This document shows, piece by piece, positions 57,087 through 64,000 of a stretch of 64,000 nucleotides of DNA. Position numbers and translations under genes: made by a program. The DNA is from JABLTI01 sp035528035. Its GTDB lineage: Archaea > Asgardarchaeota > Heimdallarchaeia > JABLTI01. The notes under the pieces were generated by a model. It was not told the origin of the DNA. It did no database searches and worked only from the letters and a program-made list of their open reading frames with translations. Numbering within the stretch: position 1 is the first letter of the stretch; every line of letters starts with the position of its first letter. The DNA lies in NCBI GenBank assembly GCA_035528035.1, contig DATKZI010000014.1, forward strand, positions 186,001 to 250,000, given 5' to 3'.

Positions 57087-58217
57087 TTGACTGAACAAGA
57101 AAAAGATATTGAAAATGGCATTGGCTTAATAAAATTCGAAAAAACAACTACTTTCGCAAAATTACGTAGTCCCCTAGAAGGGTTCAAAGAAACAGAACAG
57201 AAAATAGAGTATAGAAAAGATCCACTAACAAATCATTGGTCTCGGATTAATAAATTACGAGCTGAACGAGTTATTCAAGCAGCTGCTCCAGGTGATAGTT
57301 TTGAAGAAAATCTTCAGCAAATTATAAAAAATTCTGCTCAGAAATGTTTCTTCTGTCCTGAAAATGTCACCAAATCTACACCAAAATTCTCTGAGAATTT
57401 AGGCATAGGTGAAAGAATTACTTTAGGAAACTTTTCTCTTTTTCCAAATCTATTCGTTTTTTCTGAATTTCATGCAGTGGGAACTTTAGGAAAAGAGCAT
57501 TTCACCAGATTACATGAGTTTCCATTTAAAATTTGGAAAGAAGCATTACAAGGTACTATTGCCTATTTTAAAGCAGTACATACATTTGATTCAAAACAAA
57601 AATATCCTAGCATTAATTTTAATTTTCTTCCTCCTTCCGCTTCGTCTATAATTCATCCTCACATTCAAGTTATTCAAGATGCACAACCAACCAAATATTC
57701 AGATATATTATTTGAGCAGAGTAAAGAATATTCAAAATGTGTAGAGAATATAAAAGAAAGTAATTCTAGCTCAGGAAATTATTGGATTGATTTAATAGCT
57801 TCTGAGAAAAAAATAAATAAACGATTCATTTGCGAAAACGATTTTATAGCTTGGGTTGCAACTTTTTCTCCCATGGGTAAAGATGAAATAATTGGTATTT
57901 TGAAAAATCCAAAAACAGATATTACATTATTTACTGAACATGAATGTGAATTATTAGCTATTGAAATTGTAACAGCATTAAGAGCTATGTATTTAGGTCG
58001 TGGTGTTACTTCAGTAAATATGGCGATTATCATAGGACCAATAGGAGAAAATATCTCGAACAATTATCGGATTATAGTAAAAATTGTTAGTCGACCTACC
58101 TTTGTTCCTAATTATACTGGCGATATAGGTTTTATGGAACTTTTACATATTGAACCTATAGCTGCTGCTACGCCCGAAATTATAGCGGATACAATAAAAC
58201 CACACTTTAAATACTAA
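57087..58217 (+). CDS. Galactose-1-phosphate uridylyltransferase-like enzyme (HIT superfamily)
   Basis: 376 residues. TTG start with a strong AAAGGAG. Zinc-type cysteines lie in CFFCP (87-91), and the active-site motif IIHPHIQV (188-195) contains the nucleophile His192 in the HPHxQ form of GalT. A second HIT-like half follows (~210-370). GalT moves UMP between UDP-glucose and galactose 1-phosphate. Related archaeal enzymes use other sugar phosphates, so the exact substrate is open. No galactokinase or epimerase is near. The divergent winged-helix gene may regulate it. Confidence 0.85.
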   Translation: MTEQEKDIENGIGLIKFEKTTTFAKLRSPLEGFKETEQKIEYRKDPLTNHWSRINKLRAERVIQAAAPGDSFEENLQQIIKNSAQKCFFCPENVTKSTPKFSENLGIGERITLGNFSLFPNLFVFSEFHAVGTLGKEHFTRLHEFPFKIWKEALQGTIAYFKAVHTFDSKQKYPSINFNFLPPSASSIIHPHIQVIQDAQPTKYSDILFEQSKEYSKCVENIKESNSSSGNYWIDLIASEKKINKRFICENDFIAWVATFSPMGKDEIIGILKNPKTDITLFTEHECELLAIEIVTALRAMYLGRGVTSVNMAIIIGPIGENISNNYRIIVKIVSRPTFVPNYTGDIGFMELLHIEPIAAATPEIIADTIKPHFKY

Positions 58218-58235
58218 ATTAGCTAAGAATTGTTG

Positions 58236-58262
58236 AAAATATTGCTAGAGCAATATTTTTTT
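58236..58262 (+). terminator. Hairpin plus T-tract after the GalT-like gene
   Basis: AAAATATTGC (58236-58245) and GCAATATTTT (58250-58259) form a perfect 10-bp stem with loop TAGA, followed directly by TTT. Confidence 0.7.
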
Positions 58263-58403
58263 ACTATAAAATACTCTGTAAGAGTGTCTTTCCATAAAAA
58301 CATATTTATAAAAAAAAATCATTTGAGAATCTATAAATATTAAAACTTGAAAAAATATAATAAAGGATAAACAACAAAAATAAGAATGTGGAGATAAAAA
58401 AGT

Positions 58404-59369
58404 TTGAGTTTTTTAAGAAGATTAATTACAGCAGATAGGAAAAAAACACCAGAAGGTGGACTTGAGAAACAACATGTCGCAATTATTGGTTTAGATGCAG
58501 CAGGTAAAACAACTATAATGAAGAGAATACTTAGATCTGAATATACTTTATCAAAACCAACCTTCGGTGTAAATATTGAGGTTTATAGGTATCGTACTTT
58601 AGAATTTGTTGTTTGGGATCTTGGTGGACATGCACCAATTCGCAAAACTCTATGGAAGAAATTTGTTACAAAAGCATCAATAATAGTATTTGTGGTTGAT
58701 GCTGCTGATCAAAAGAGATTTAGTTTAGCCAAAGAAGTTTTTTATGAATCATTAGATAATACTGAACTAGATGCACCTATTTTATTCTTGGCTAATAAAT
58801 CCGATAAAGAAGATGCTGCTTCTTCAGTTGAAGTGATGGAAGCTTTAGAACTTCATAAAATGACACGAAGTGAACGACCTTTTAATATGTTTAGGTGTTC
58901 AGCTCTTACAGGCGAAGGATTATTTAATGCTTGGGATTGGTTGGTTGATGTTGTTTCAAAGGATAAAGCCATACCTACATGGCATGTCAAAATATTTTCA
59001 ACTGTAGCATTTGATTCAAATGGCAAAGAACTTGATCATGCAATTTTTGGCAATCCTTCTGTGCAAGCACAAATTGCAAATGCTTATAGGGAATCTATCA
59101 GAGAAACAGAACGTTTTGCAAAACAAATGAAAGACTATAATGAAGCAGTAACAGTACTAGAAATAATGGAGAATTTCCAACTAGTTATTACTAAGAATAA
59201 GCTATTTGTTTTAGGTATGCTAATCGATGTGAATGATCCTGTTAGCCGAGTTTTAACTATTTCAAGTAGAATTTTTGAAGCAATCGAAATGGATTATCTT
59301 AAAGGACATCAAATTTCACTTGAAAAAGTTATATCAAATTATTTCCCCTTGGATGCAATATCCGGTTAA
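58404..59369 (+). CDS. Arf-like small GTPase fused to a longin/roadblock-like domain
   Basis: 321 residues, TTG start with GGAG upstream. The GTPase (~20-195) has Arf-style boxes: P-loop GLDAAGKTT (29-37), switch I Thr53 in PTFGVNIE, switch II WDLGGH (71-76), NKSD (131-134) and SALTGEG. The usual catalytic Gln of WDxGGQ is His76. Residues ~200-315 are a separate alpha/beta domain (IFSTVAFDSNGKELDH ... FQLVITKNKLFVLGML ... helix) of the longin/roadblock type that binds small GTPases. No lipid-attachment cysteine or membrane span is seen, but the N-terminal MSFLRRL is amphipathic, as in Arfs. It opens a four-gene GTPase cluster. Confidence 0.92.
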   Translation: MSFLRRLITADRKKTPEGGLEKQHVAIIGLDAAGKTTIMKRILRSEYTLSKPTFGVNIEVYRYRTLEFVVWDLGGHAPIRKTLWKKFVTKASIIVFVVDAADQKRFSLAKEVFYESLDNTELDAPILFLANKSDKEDAASSVEVMEALELHKMTRSERPFNMFRCSALTGEGLFNAWDWLVDVVSKDKAIPTWHVKIFSTVAFDSNGKELDHAIFGNPSVQAQIANAYRESIRETERFAKQMKDYNEAVTVLEIMENFQLVITKNKLFVLGMLIDVNDPVSRVLTISSRIFEAIEMDYLKGHQISLEKVISNYFPLDAISG

Positions 59370-59389
59370 GGGGATTTATCTCCTTTTTT
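59368..59389 (+). terminator. Hairpin plus T-tract after the Arf-like gene
   Basis: AAGGGGA (59368-59374) and TCTCCTT (59379-59385), paired with one G-U, overlap the stop codon and run into TTTTTT. Confidence 0.65.
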
Positions 59390-59495
59390 ATAATAGATAT
59401 ACCAACCGATACTCTTATTTTTTAGTCAGTTTCATATTAAATAGAATAATTATCATATAATTAAAGTGTCTTTACTGTAAACGGGAGAATAATTA

Positions 59496-60461
59496 ATGCC
59501 AAATCTTAAGAAATCTATTGAAGCATTTACTCATTATTTGCAAACAAAAGAACATACTATTCCTTGGATACTATTATTAGGTGAAAAAGGTTCAGGTAAA
59601 ACGACTTTATTATATTATCTTCTTTCTTCTAATCGTGATAAGATTTTTCCAGAAACAGCTTGTAATTTAATTGATATTTCATATGGAACAGAATGGTTCA
59701 AACTCATTGATCTTGGACAAGACATATTACAAGATGAACGAATCATTGATTATTTTTTAAATATTGTTGATGGAGTTGTTTATGTTATTAATGGAGAGTC
59801 TGACGAATCATTAGCTGCTTCAGTTGATACTTTTCATAAAACAGTTGATAAATTACCTTCAAATATACCTCTATTAGCTTTAATCAACAAAAAAGATCCT
59901 GAAAGAGTAGTTTCTTTAAGTGAAATAATGAATTATTATGATTTAGCAAGAATATCTTCACCATTAGATCCACGTTCTTTCCACTTCGAAATCTGTACAA
60001 TTGTATCTGGGGAAGGAATATATCGAGCATTTGATTGGTTTGTTTCTAAACTCATGTCATACGAAGGTTACCATGAATCAGTCTCAGTTCATCGTGTACT
60101 AATCTATGATGTAAATGGTTTGCTAGATTTTGATGCTCAATTTGTAGAAATCACTGAAGATGCTCAAGACGCTGTACTAATTACCGGTCTCTTATCAGCA
60201 TTAAATTCAATGACTCGGACCTTATTCAAAGATTCAAGTTTCTTGGATGTTGTTACTGTAGGCGATTATTCAATGGTTCTTGTTTCCAGAAAACAAAAAA
60301 TATGTTGCTTATTTATTGAACGTGGTGGTGCAATAGGTAAAGCAAAACAAATTGCTGAAATGATTCTAGATATTTTCCTTGAAGAAGGAGAAAATGGTAG
60401 AATTGCTATTGAAAATCTAGTTGAGGAAAGTAAAAGAGGAGATAATGAAATATCCATTTAG
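59496..60461 (+). CDS. Divergent Arf-like GTPase fused to a longin/roadblock-like domain
   Basis: 321 residues, exactly the length of the preceding gene and with its G boxes at the same positions: P-loop GEKGSGKTT (29-37), degenerate switch II IDLGQD (71-76), NKKD (131-134) and a G5-like VSGEG. Switch I lacks a clear Thr, so GTP hydrolysis may be slow or absent. Residues ~195-310 repeat the same C-terminal module (VHRVLIYDVNGLLDF ... VTVGDYSMVLVSR ... IAEMILDIF). The pair therefore arose by duplication, with this copy losing Arf character. GGGAG precedes the ATG. Confidence 0.88.
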   Translation: MPNLKKSIEAFTHYLQTKEHTIPWILLLGEKGSGKTTLLYYLLSSNRDKIFPETACNLIDISYGTEWFKLIDLGQDILQDERIIDYFLNIVDGVVYVINGESDESLAASVDTFHKTVDKLPSNIPLLALINKKDPERVVSLSEIMNYYDLARISSPLDPRSFHFEICTIVSGEGIYRAFDWFVSKLMSYEGYHESVSVHRVLIYDVNGLLDFDAQFVEITEDAQDAVLITGLLSALNSMTRTLFKDSSFLDVVTVGDYSMVLVSRKQKICCLFIERGGAIGKAKQIAEMILDIFLEEGENGRIAIENLVEESKRGDNEISI

Positions 60462-60568
60462 CAAATTTTATTAATAAATTGCAACGTTTAGTCTTATAAT
60501 GTATGGAAAATGTTAATAATAATTATTCAACATCAAAAAAGGAAATTTAAAAATCAAGGTTGAAAAAA

Positions 60569-61372
60569 ATGTCAGGAATGGAGTCAAAAAAAGAACATCT
60601 GCTTGGAATTGTTTTTGTAACATTTGAAGACACAGGTCCCACAGTAATCTATAATGATACAGAATTAACCGATGATCAAACATTAACCTTAGCAGTAGAA
60701 GGAATGACAATAGTAGGATTAGATGAAGGATCTTCTGGTTCTACTATGAAGGAGAAGAAAACACAAATATTTGATACTATGGATGATAAGAAATCTTTTG
60801 GACCTTTGCCTGTACCAGATGCACCTAATTATCGTGCCATGGCTATTACCTTTGATGTTGAATCCAGTGAATCAACCGATCATCGTATAATAGAATTTGG
60901 TAGAAAATGTATCCTTTTCCTATTGTTCAATGAAGATTATACTCGAGAAATATTGGATGCATATGGATTGATTAAACCATATTTTTCCGTAATTGTTAGA
61001 GATATTACAAATGAAAATGATTTAACAGCAGCTAATCTACAAGATCTCTCAAAGAAAATGGGATTGCTTTTTTCAGGCAAGTTACCTAGAGTTTTCACCA
61101 TTACAGATGATGGATCGCCAAAGGAATTAATTGGTAAAAAGATTCCTGCATCAGATGTATTTATTGTTGCTGATAAAAATAAGAGCACTTTATCCATACT
61201 TTTCTACAATCCCGATCCTTCTGTTTGGAGACGAAGACAAATCTATAAAAGTGCATCTGAACTAAATTCAAGTGTCTTTAAGAATAAACTTAAGGTTATT
61301 TCAGTTACTGAAATTGGTGAAATGTCAAAAATATTAGATAGATTAAATGTCTCAATAGAAAAAATCCACTAA
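60569..61372 (+). CDS. Longin-like protein of the GTPase cluster
   Basis: About 267 residues from the ATG at 60569 (AAGGT 8 nt upstream); TTG 60560 is in frame. Residues ~8-130 begin with LLGIVFVTFEDTGPTVIYNDTEL (cited by its edges) and end in FGRKCILFLLFN plus a helix, which fits a longin-type beta-sheet domain. A second alpha/beta part (~140-265) follows with no enzymatic motif. The position between two Arf-like fusions and a Ras-like GTPase suggests a GTPase partner or regulator. The domain call is by pattern and context and would need structure comparison. Confidence 0.8.
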   Translation: MSGMESKKEHLLGIVFVTFEDTGPTVIYNDTELTDDQTLTLAVEGMTIVGLDEGSSGSTMKEKKTQIFDTMDDKKSFGPLPVPDAPNYRAMAITFDVESSESTDHRIIEFGRKCILFLLFNEDYTREILDAYGLIKPYFSVIVRDITNENDLTAANLQDLSKKMGLLFSGKLPRVFTITDDGSPKELIGKKIPASDVFIVADKNKSTLSILFYNPDPSVWRRRQIYKSASELNSSVFKNKLKVISVTEIGEMSKILDRLNVSIEKIH

Positions 61373-61509
61373 GCTTTTTCAAATTGCTTATGTGGTATTT
61401 ATTTATTTTATATAAGAAATGACAAAAAGAATAGTTTTATATTAAAGAAAAATTCTTATTGAATAGTATTTATTGAATTTATGTATACCAACATTGGAGT
61501 TAATCTCAA

Positions 61510-62037
61510 TTGTCAAAAATAATCGCAAAAGTAGTTTTTGGTGGTGATGGTGGAGTTGGAAAAACTACTTTGATACAAAGATACCTTACAGGAGAATTTA
61601 TTGATACTACAAAATTGACAATTGGTGTTGGTTTCCATATTCATCAAATGAGCTATCAAGGCAGAGAACTTTCCCTCAGCGTTTGGGATTGTGGTGGCCA
61701 AGAACAATTTAAACAGATGGGTATTTTTGGCAATTATTTTCGAGGTGCAGTAGTAGCAGTATTAATGTTTGATTTAACACGAGCACTTTCAGTTTCTGGC
61801 TTAGATACTTGGCATGATTTTGTTGATAAAAAAAATCAAACTGATATTATTCTTGTGGGAGGAAAAAGTGATTTACCTCGAGATCCTATTTTAAGTGATG
61901 ATGTTTTGGAAGAAATTATTGCTAAATATAATGCAAAACGCTATGTTGAAACATCATCAGCAAATGGGTTAGGTGTTGATTTAGTTTTTAATGAAATAGC
62001 AAGAATATCCTTAAGTAAAATTCCTGAAATCGAATAA
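61510..62037 (+). CDS. Ras/Rab-like small GTPase
   Basis: 175 residues, TTG start after GGAG. Boxes: P-loop GGDGGVGKTT (11-20), switch I Thr37 in TIGVGF, switch II WDCGGQEQF (59-67) with the catalytic Gln64, G4 GGKSD (117-121) where the usual Asn of NKxD is Gly118, and G5 ETSSANG (146-152). The Asn-to-Gly change may weaken guanine specificity. There is no C-terminal cysteine for prenylation. It is the last gene of the cluster and ends 11 bp from the convergent hydrogenase maturation protease. Confidence 0.93.
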   Translation: MSKIIAKVVFGGDGGVGKTTLIQRYLTGEFIDTTKLTIGVGFHIHQMSYQGRELSLSVWDCGGQEQFKQMGIFGNYFRGAVVAVLMFDLTRALSVSGLDTWHDFVDKKNQTDIILVGGKSDLPRDPILSDDVLEEIIAKYNAKRYVETSSANGLGVDLVFNEIARISLSKIPEIE

Positions 62038-62047
62038 GAAAATTCTA

Positions 62048-62575
62048 CTATTTTTTTTGAAAAACTTGGATTAATTCATTAACTCTTTTAATTACTTGTG
62101 GTATAGCTTTACTTACTTCAGATGATAGCTCAGTTCCCAATCCTTCCATTGATTTAATTTGAATGCCTAAAATTCTTATTTCTAATGGTAGATTAAATTC
62201 TTTTAAAGCATAAAGTAATTTAAGAGAGGTTATAGCATCAAAACCATGTGTTGAACTCAAACCTTTTACCTCTGGAAGATTTTGCTCTTGAATTATAAAT
62301 TCCACAATTTCTCCTGGTTTAAAACCATCAATTTTTACTGCATCTATTATGATACCAAATTTCCAACCATCAAGCATTAATGCAATATCAACACCCCCTG
62401 TTCCTAAATCTGTTATTTTTATCGATTTAGGATAGTGCATTTGCTCTAATTCTTGAATTATTTTTATAGCTACTCCATCATCAAAACGTGTTAAATTACC
62501 CAAACCAATTATGTGCACAAGTTTTTCATTTGATTCCACAGATCCCTGCGGGATAATCTTTTTTCTATTTGACAA
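62048..62575 (-). CDS. Hydrogenase maturation protease (HyaD/HybD/FrcD family)
   Basis: 175 residues. The family motif IGLGNLTRFDDGVAI (23-37) carries the first metal-binding acidic residue. Later come DLGTGGVDIALML, IIIDAVKIDG (second Asp) and SSTHGFDAITSLKLL with the metal-binding His. These peptidases bind nickel in the precursor of the [NiFe]-hydrogenase large subunit and remove its C-terminal tail. No hydrogenase subunits are in the window, so they should lie elsewhere. It is downstream of the CPBP protease on the same strand. Confidence 0.92.
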   Translation of the reverse strand: MSNRKKIIPQGSVESNEKLVHIIGLGNLTRFDDGVAIKIIQELEQMHYPKSIKITDLGTGGVDIALMLDGWKFGIIIDAVKIDGFKPGEIVEFIIQEQNLPEVKGLSSTHGFDAITSLKLLYALKEFNLPLEIRILGIQIKSMEGLGTELSSEVSKAIPQVIKRVNELIQVFQKK

Positions 62576-62619
62576 ATATTAGATCCAGTCCTTTGATGAT
62601 TTTTCATGGGAATTTTTCT

Positions 62620-64000
62620 TCAAGTTTCAACATGAGGATATTTTATTATCCTAAACCGATAAATCAAATTGATTATCCAGCTTGTTGCTTTCATAATGCC
62701 TGTTATTATAAAAACAGGTAAAAGCAATATTGTAAAGAAAGCTAACCATGTTGCTGATGGTATTTCACTAGTCATGAGTATTAAGGATGCAATGAGATTA
62801 TTTGTTATATGAATGAAAATAGAGGATTCAATGCCATATTTTACAAAAGCATAACTTAGGAAAAAACCCATTGCTCCTGCTTGAACTATTTTCCAAGCGC
62901 CCCATCCTCCCGTCCACCCTTTCCAATGAGCAAAACCGAATAAGAGAGATGAAATACCTACTAAGGTCCATTCAGGTATACCTATAATTTTGTATTTACC
63001 TCTTATTGCAAACAACAAATCCTTGTAAGATAGTTTAGCTTCATTTTGTAATAAAAATAATCGTTGCTTTTTAGGAACAACTAATTCAGCTGTTTTGGGA
63101 TCGATTTCTGAGGCATTTTCATGAGGTATATTTTTAGCTTTCTGGTTTATTGATTGAAGATAAAATCTTACACCAATCACTAGTATCATTGGTACACCTA
63201 TAAGCGCTACCCTAAAACTTAATTCTTCAAAAACTCCAGCCCAAGTTACTTGAATCATATATTCAAAAGGATCATATGCCCCCCCTCCTGATGCATCTTC
63301 CTTAGCAAAAGGTGATAAAATCAAACTTATTACGATTGAAACAATATATGAAGCACACATTATTTCCATTGTTTTGATTAATGGGGTATTTTTTATACGA
63401 TAAAAAATAACAGGCATTGGTCCCTTTCTATCATTCATAGCTTTAAATTGTTCTTTTCTAGAAGTAAAATAAATGATTTGATTTGGAGTTGTTTGTTTTT
63501 CTATTTTTCTAAATTCATTTTGACTATCAAATTCTTCTTTTATAATAGAAGATTTATCTTTATCTTTTTTATTTTTCTTAGCAATTTGAATTATAGTTGG
63601 TAACACTAGTAAAATTATACAGAGGCTATATATGCTAAAGAGTATTAGATAAAGACTTGAGACTTTTATTCCTGAAGGAATCCAAAATGCATGGAAAAAC
63701 CAAAGCATTTGATCCATAGTATTAATATTTGGTGGATTGTAAAACACCCATCCGAGTGCTGAGACAAATGAAATAATTATGATGGAGGAAGTAAAAATAA
63801 TAAAACAAAATCTTAGGACAAGGTAAAGACTCTTCCAAGGTCTATTTTCTTGTTTTGGTTTTATTAGGGTAAAACCTGATAACCCTAAAATAATCACAAG
63901 TGGAAGAAAGAATCCTATCATTATAGCATAAAATTGAGCTGTACTAAACATGCCTTCTAAACCAAACTCGATTAATGTTTGTTCAAAAGCATCAGATGAA
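62620..64000 (-). CDS. CPBP-family intramembrane metalloprotease, N-terminus probably beyond the window
   Basis: At least 443 residues from an ATG at 63951, but the frame remains open to the right edge, and the upstream codons (SSDAFEQTLIEFGLEG) read as protein. The only AGAAGG is directly against that ATG, too close to serve it, so the real start probably lies outside. About eight membrane spans are seen. The CPBP/Abi motifs are present: EELSFR (glutamate pair and Arg), FGFAHW (His) and HITNNL (H-x3-N). Relatives include Rce1-type CaaX proteases and bacteriocin-immunity proteins. A cytosolic loop of ~80 residues (~130-200) is rich in K and E. Confidence 0.88.
   Translation of the reverse strand, partial: SSDAFEQTLIEFGLEGMFSTAQFYAIMIGFFLPLVIILGLSGFTLIKPKQENRPWKSLYLVLRFCFIIFTSSIIIISFVSALGWVFYNPPNINTMDQMLWFFHAFWIPSGIKVSSLYLILFSIYSLCIILLVLPTIIQIAKKNKKDKDKSSIIKEEFDSQNEFRKIEKQTTPNQIIYFTSRKEQFKAMNDRKGPMPVIFYRIKNTPLIKTMEIMCASYIVSIVISLILSPFAKEDASGGGAYDPFEYMIQVTWAGVFEELSFRVALIGVPMILVIGVRFYLQSINQKAKNIPHENASEIDPKTAELVVPKKQRLFLLQNEAKLSYKDLLFAIRGKYKIIGIPEWTLVGISSLLFGFAHWKGWTGGWGAWKIVQAGAMGFFLSYAFVKYGIESSIFIHITNNLIASLILMTSEIPSATWLAFFTILLLPVFIITGIMKATSWIINLIYRFRIIKYPHVET

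Noticed and set aside
1..64000. CRISPR arrays, insertion sequences, prophage or integrated element ends
   Set aside because: No regularly spaced direct repeats, transposase or integrase genes or tRNA-linked duplications were seen.

Overview
The window reads as a piece of an Asgard archaeal chromosome, AT-rich by eye. The grounds are eukaryote-like Arf/Ras-family GTPases with longin/roadblock-like modules (58.4-62.0 kb), archaeal markers (an archaeal-pattern phosphoglycerate kinase, a fused formaldehyde-activating enzyme/hexulose-phosphate synthase, a HerA-type ATPase, an archaeosortase), TATA-box promoters, and very large membrane-anchored surface proteins. A Heimdallarchaeia-like lineage is plausible, but the lineage cannot be fixed from this sequence alone. 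No rRNA, tRNA, CRISPR array, insertion sequence or prophage was seen. Both outermost genes run off the window.

0-14.6 kb: two membrane-anchored surface proteins (one truncated by the left edge); a CitG-like and a CitC-like gene without citrate lyase beside them; pgk; a small membrane protein with an S-layer-C/Rossmann-like domain; a membrane protein with cytosolic HEAT repeats; two tandem bactofilin-like beta-helix proteins; a glycerophosphodiester phosphodiesterase. 14.7-24.3 kb: fae-hps behind a perfect 20-bp palindrome; a DUF202 protein; PolX with a PHP domain; small membrane proteins, two of them with C-x3-C cysteine repeats; a HerA-like ATPase; a GNAT protein. 24.3-30.8 kb: GH38 alpha-mannosidase and a GNAT protein fused to about 900 residues of beta-rich sequence.

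30.9-41.9 kb: two convergent, collinear paralogous receptors of about 1,800 residues. Each has a signal peptide, a CBM9-like domain, seven FG-GAP-like blades, about nine Ig-like domains, one membrane span and a cytosolic longin/roadblock-like domain. 42-49.1 kb: an alpha-helical protein, a candidate structured RNA, then sulfate activation (sat, cysC) and two sulfotransferases. 49.1-58.2 kb: S9 peptidase, HEAT protein, surface protein, zinc-ribbon membrane proteins, a duplicated archaeosortase, a winged-helix regulator and a GalT-like enzyme. 58.4-64 kb: two Arf-like GTPase fusions, a longin-like protein, a Ras-like GTPase, a hydrogenase maturation protease and a CPBP intramembrane protease.

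Much of the window concerns the cell envelope and its link to the cytoplasm: receptors, glycan trimming, sulfation, anchoring or processing of surface proteins, and GTPase signalling. The clearest non-coding signal is a shared promoter architecture. Two bactofilin-like genes and the GNAT-fusion gene carry a GTCnC-N5-GnGAC palindrome exactly 26 bp upstream of the TATA box, and two of them carry a second palindrome 28 bp further up. This predicts a small regulon.
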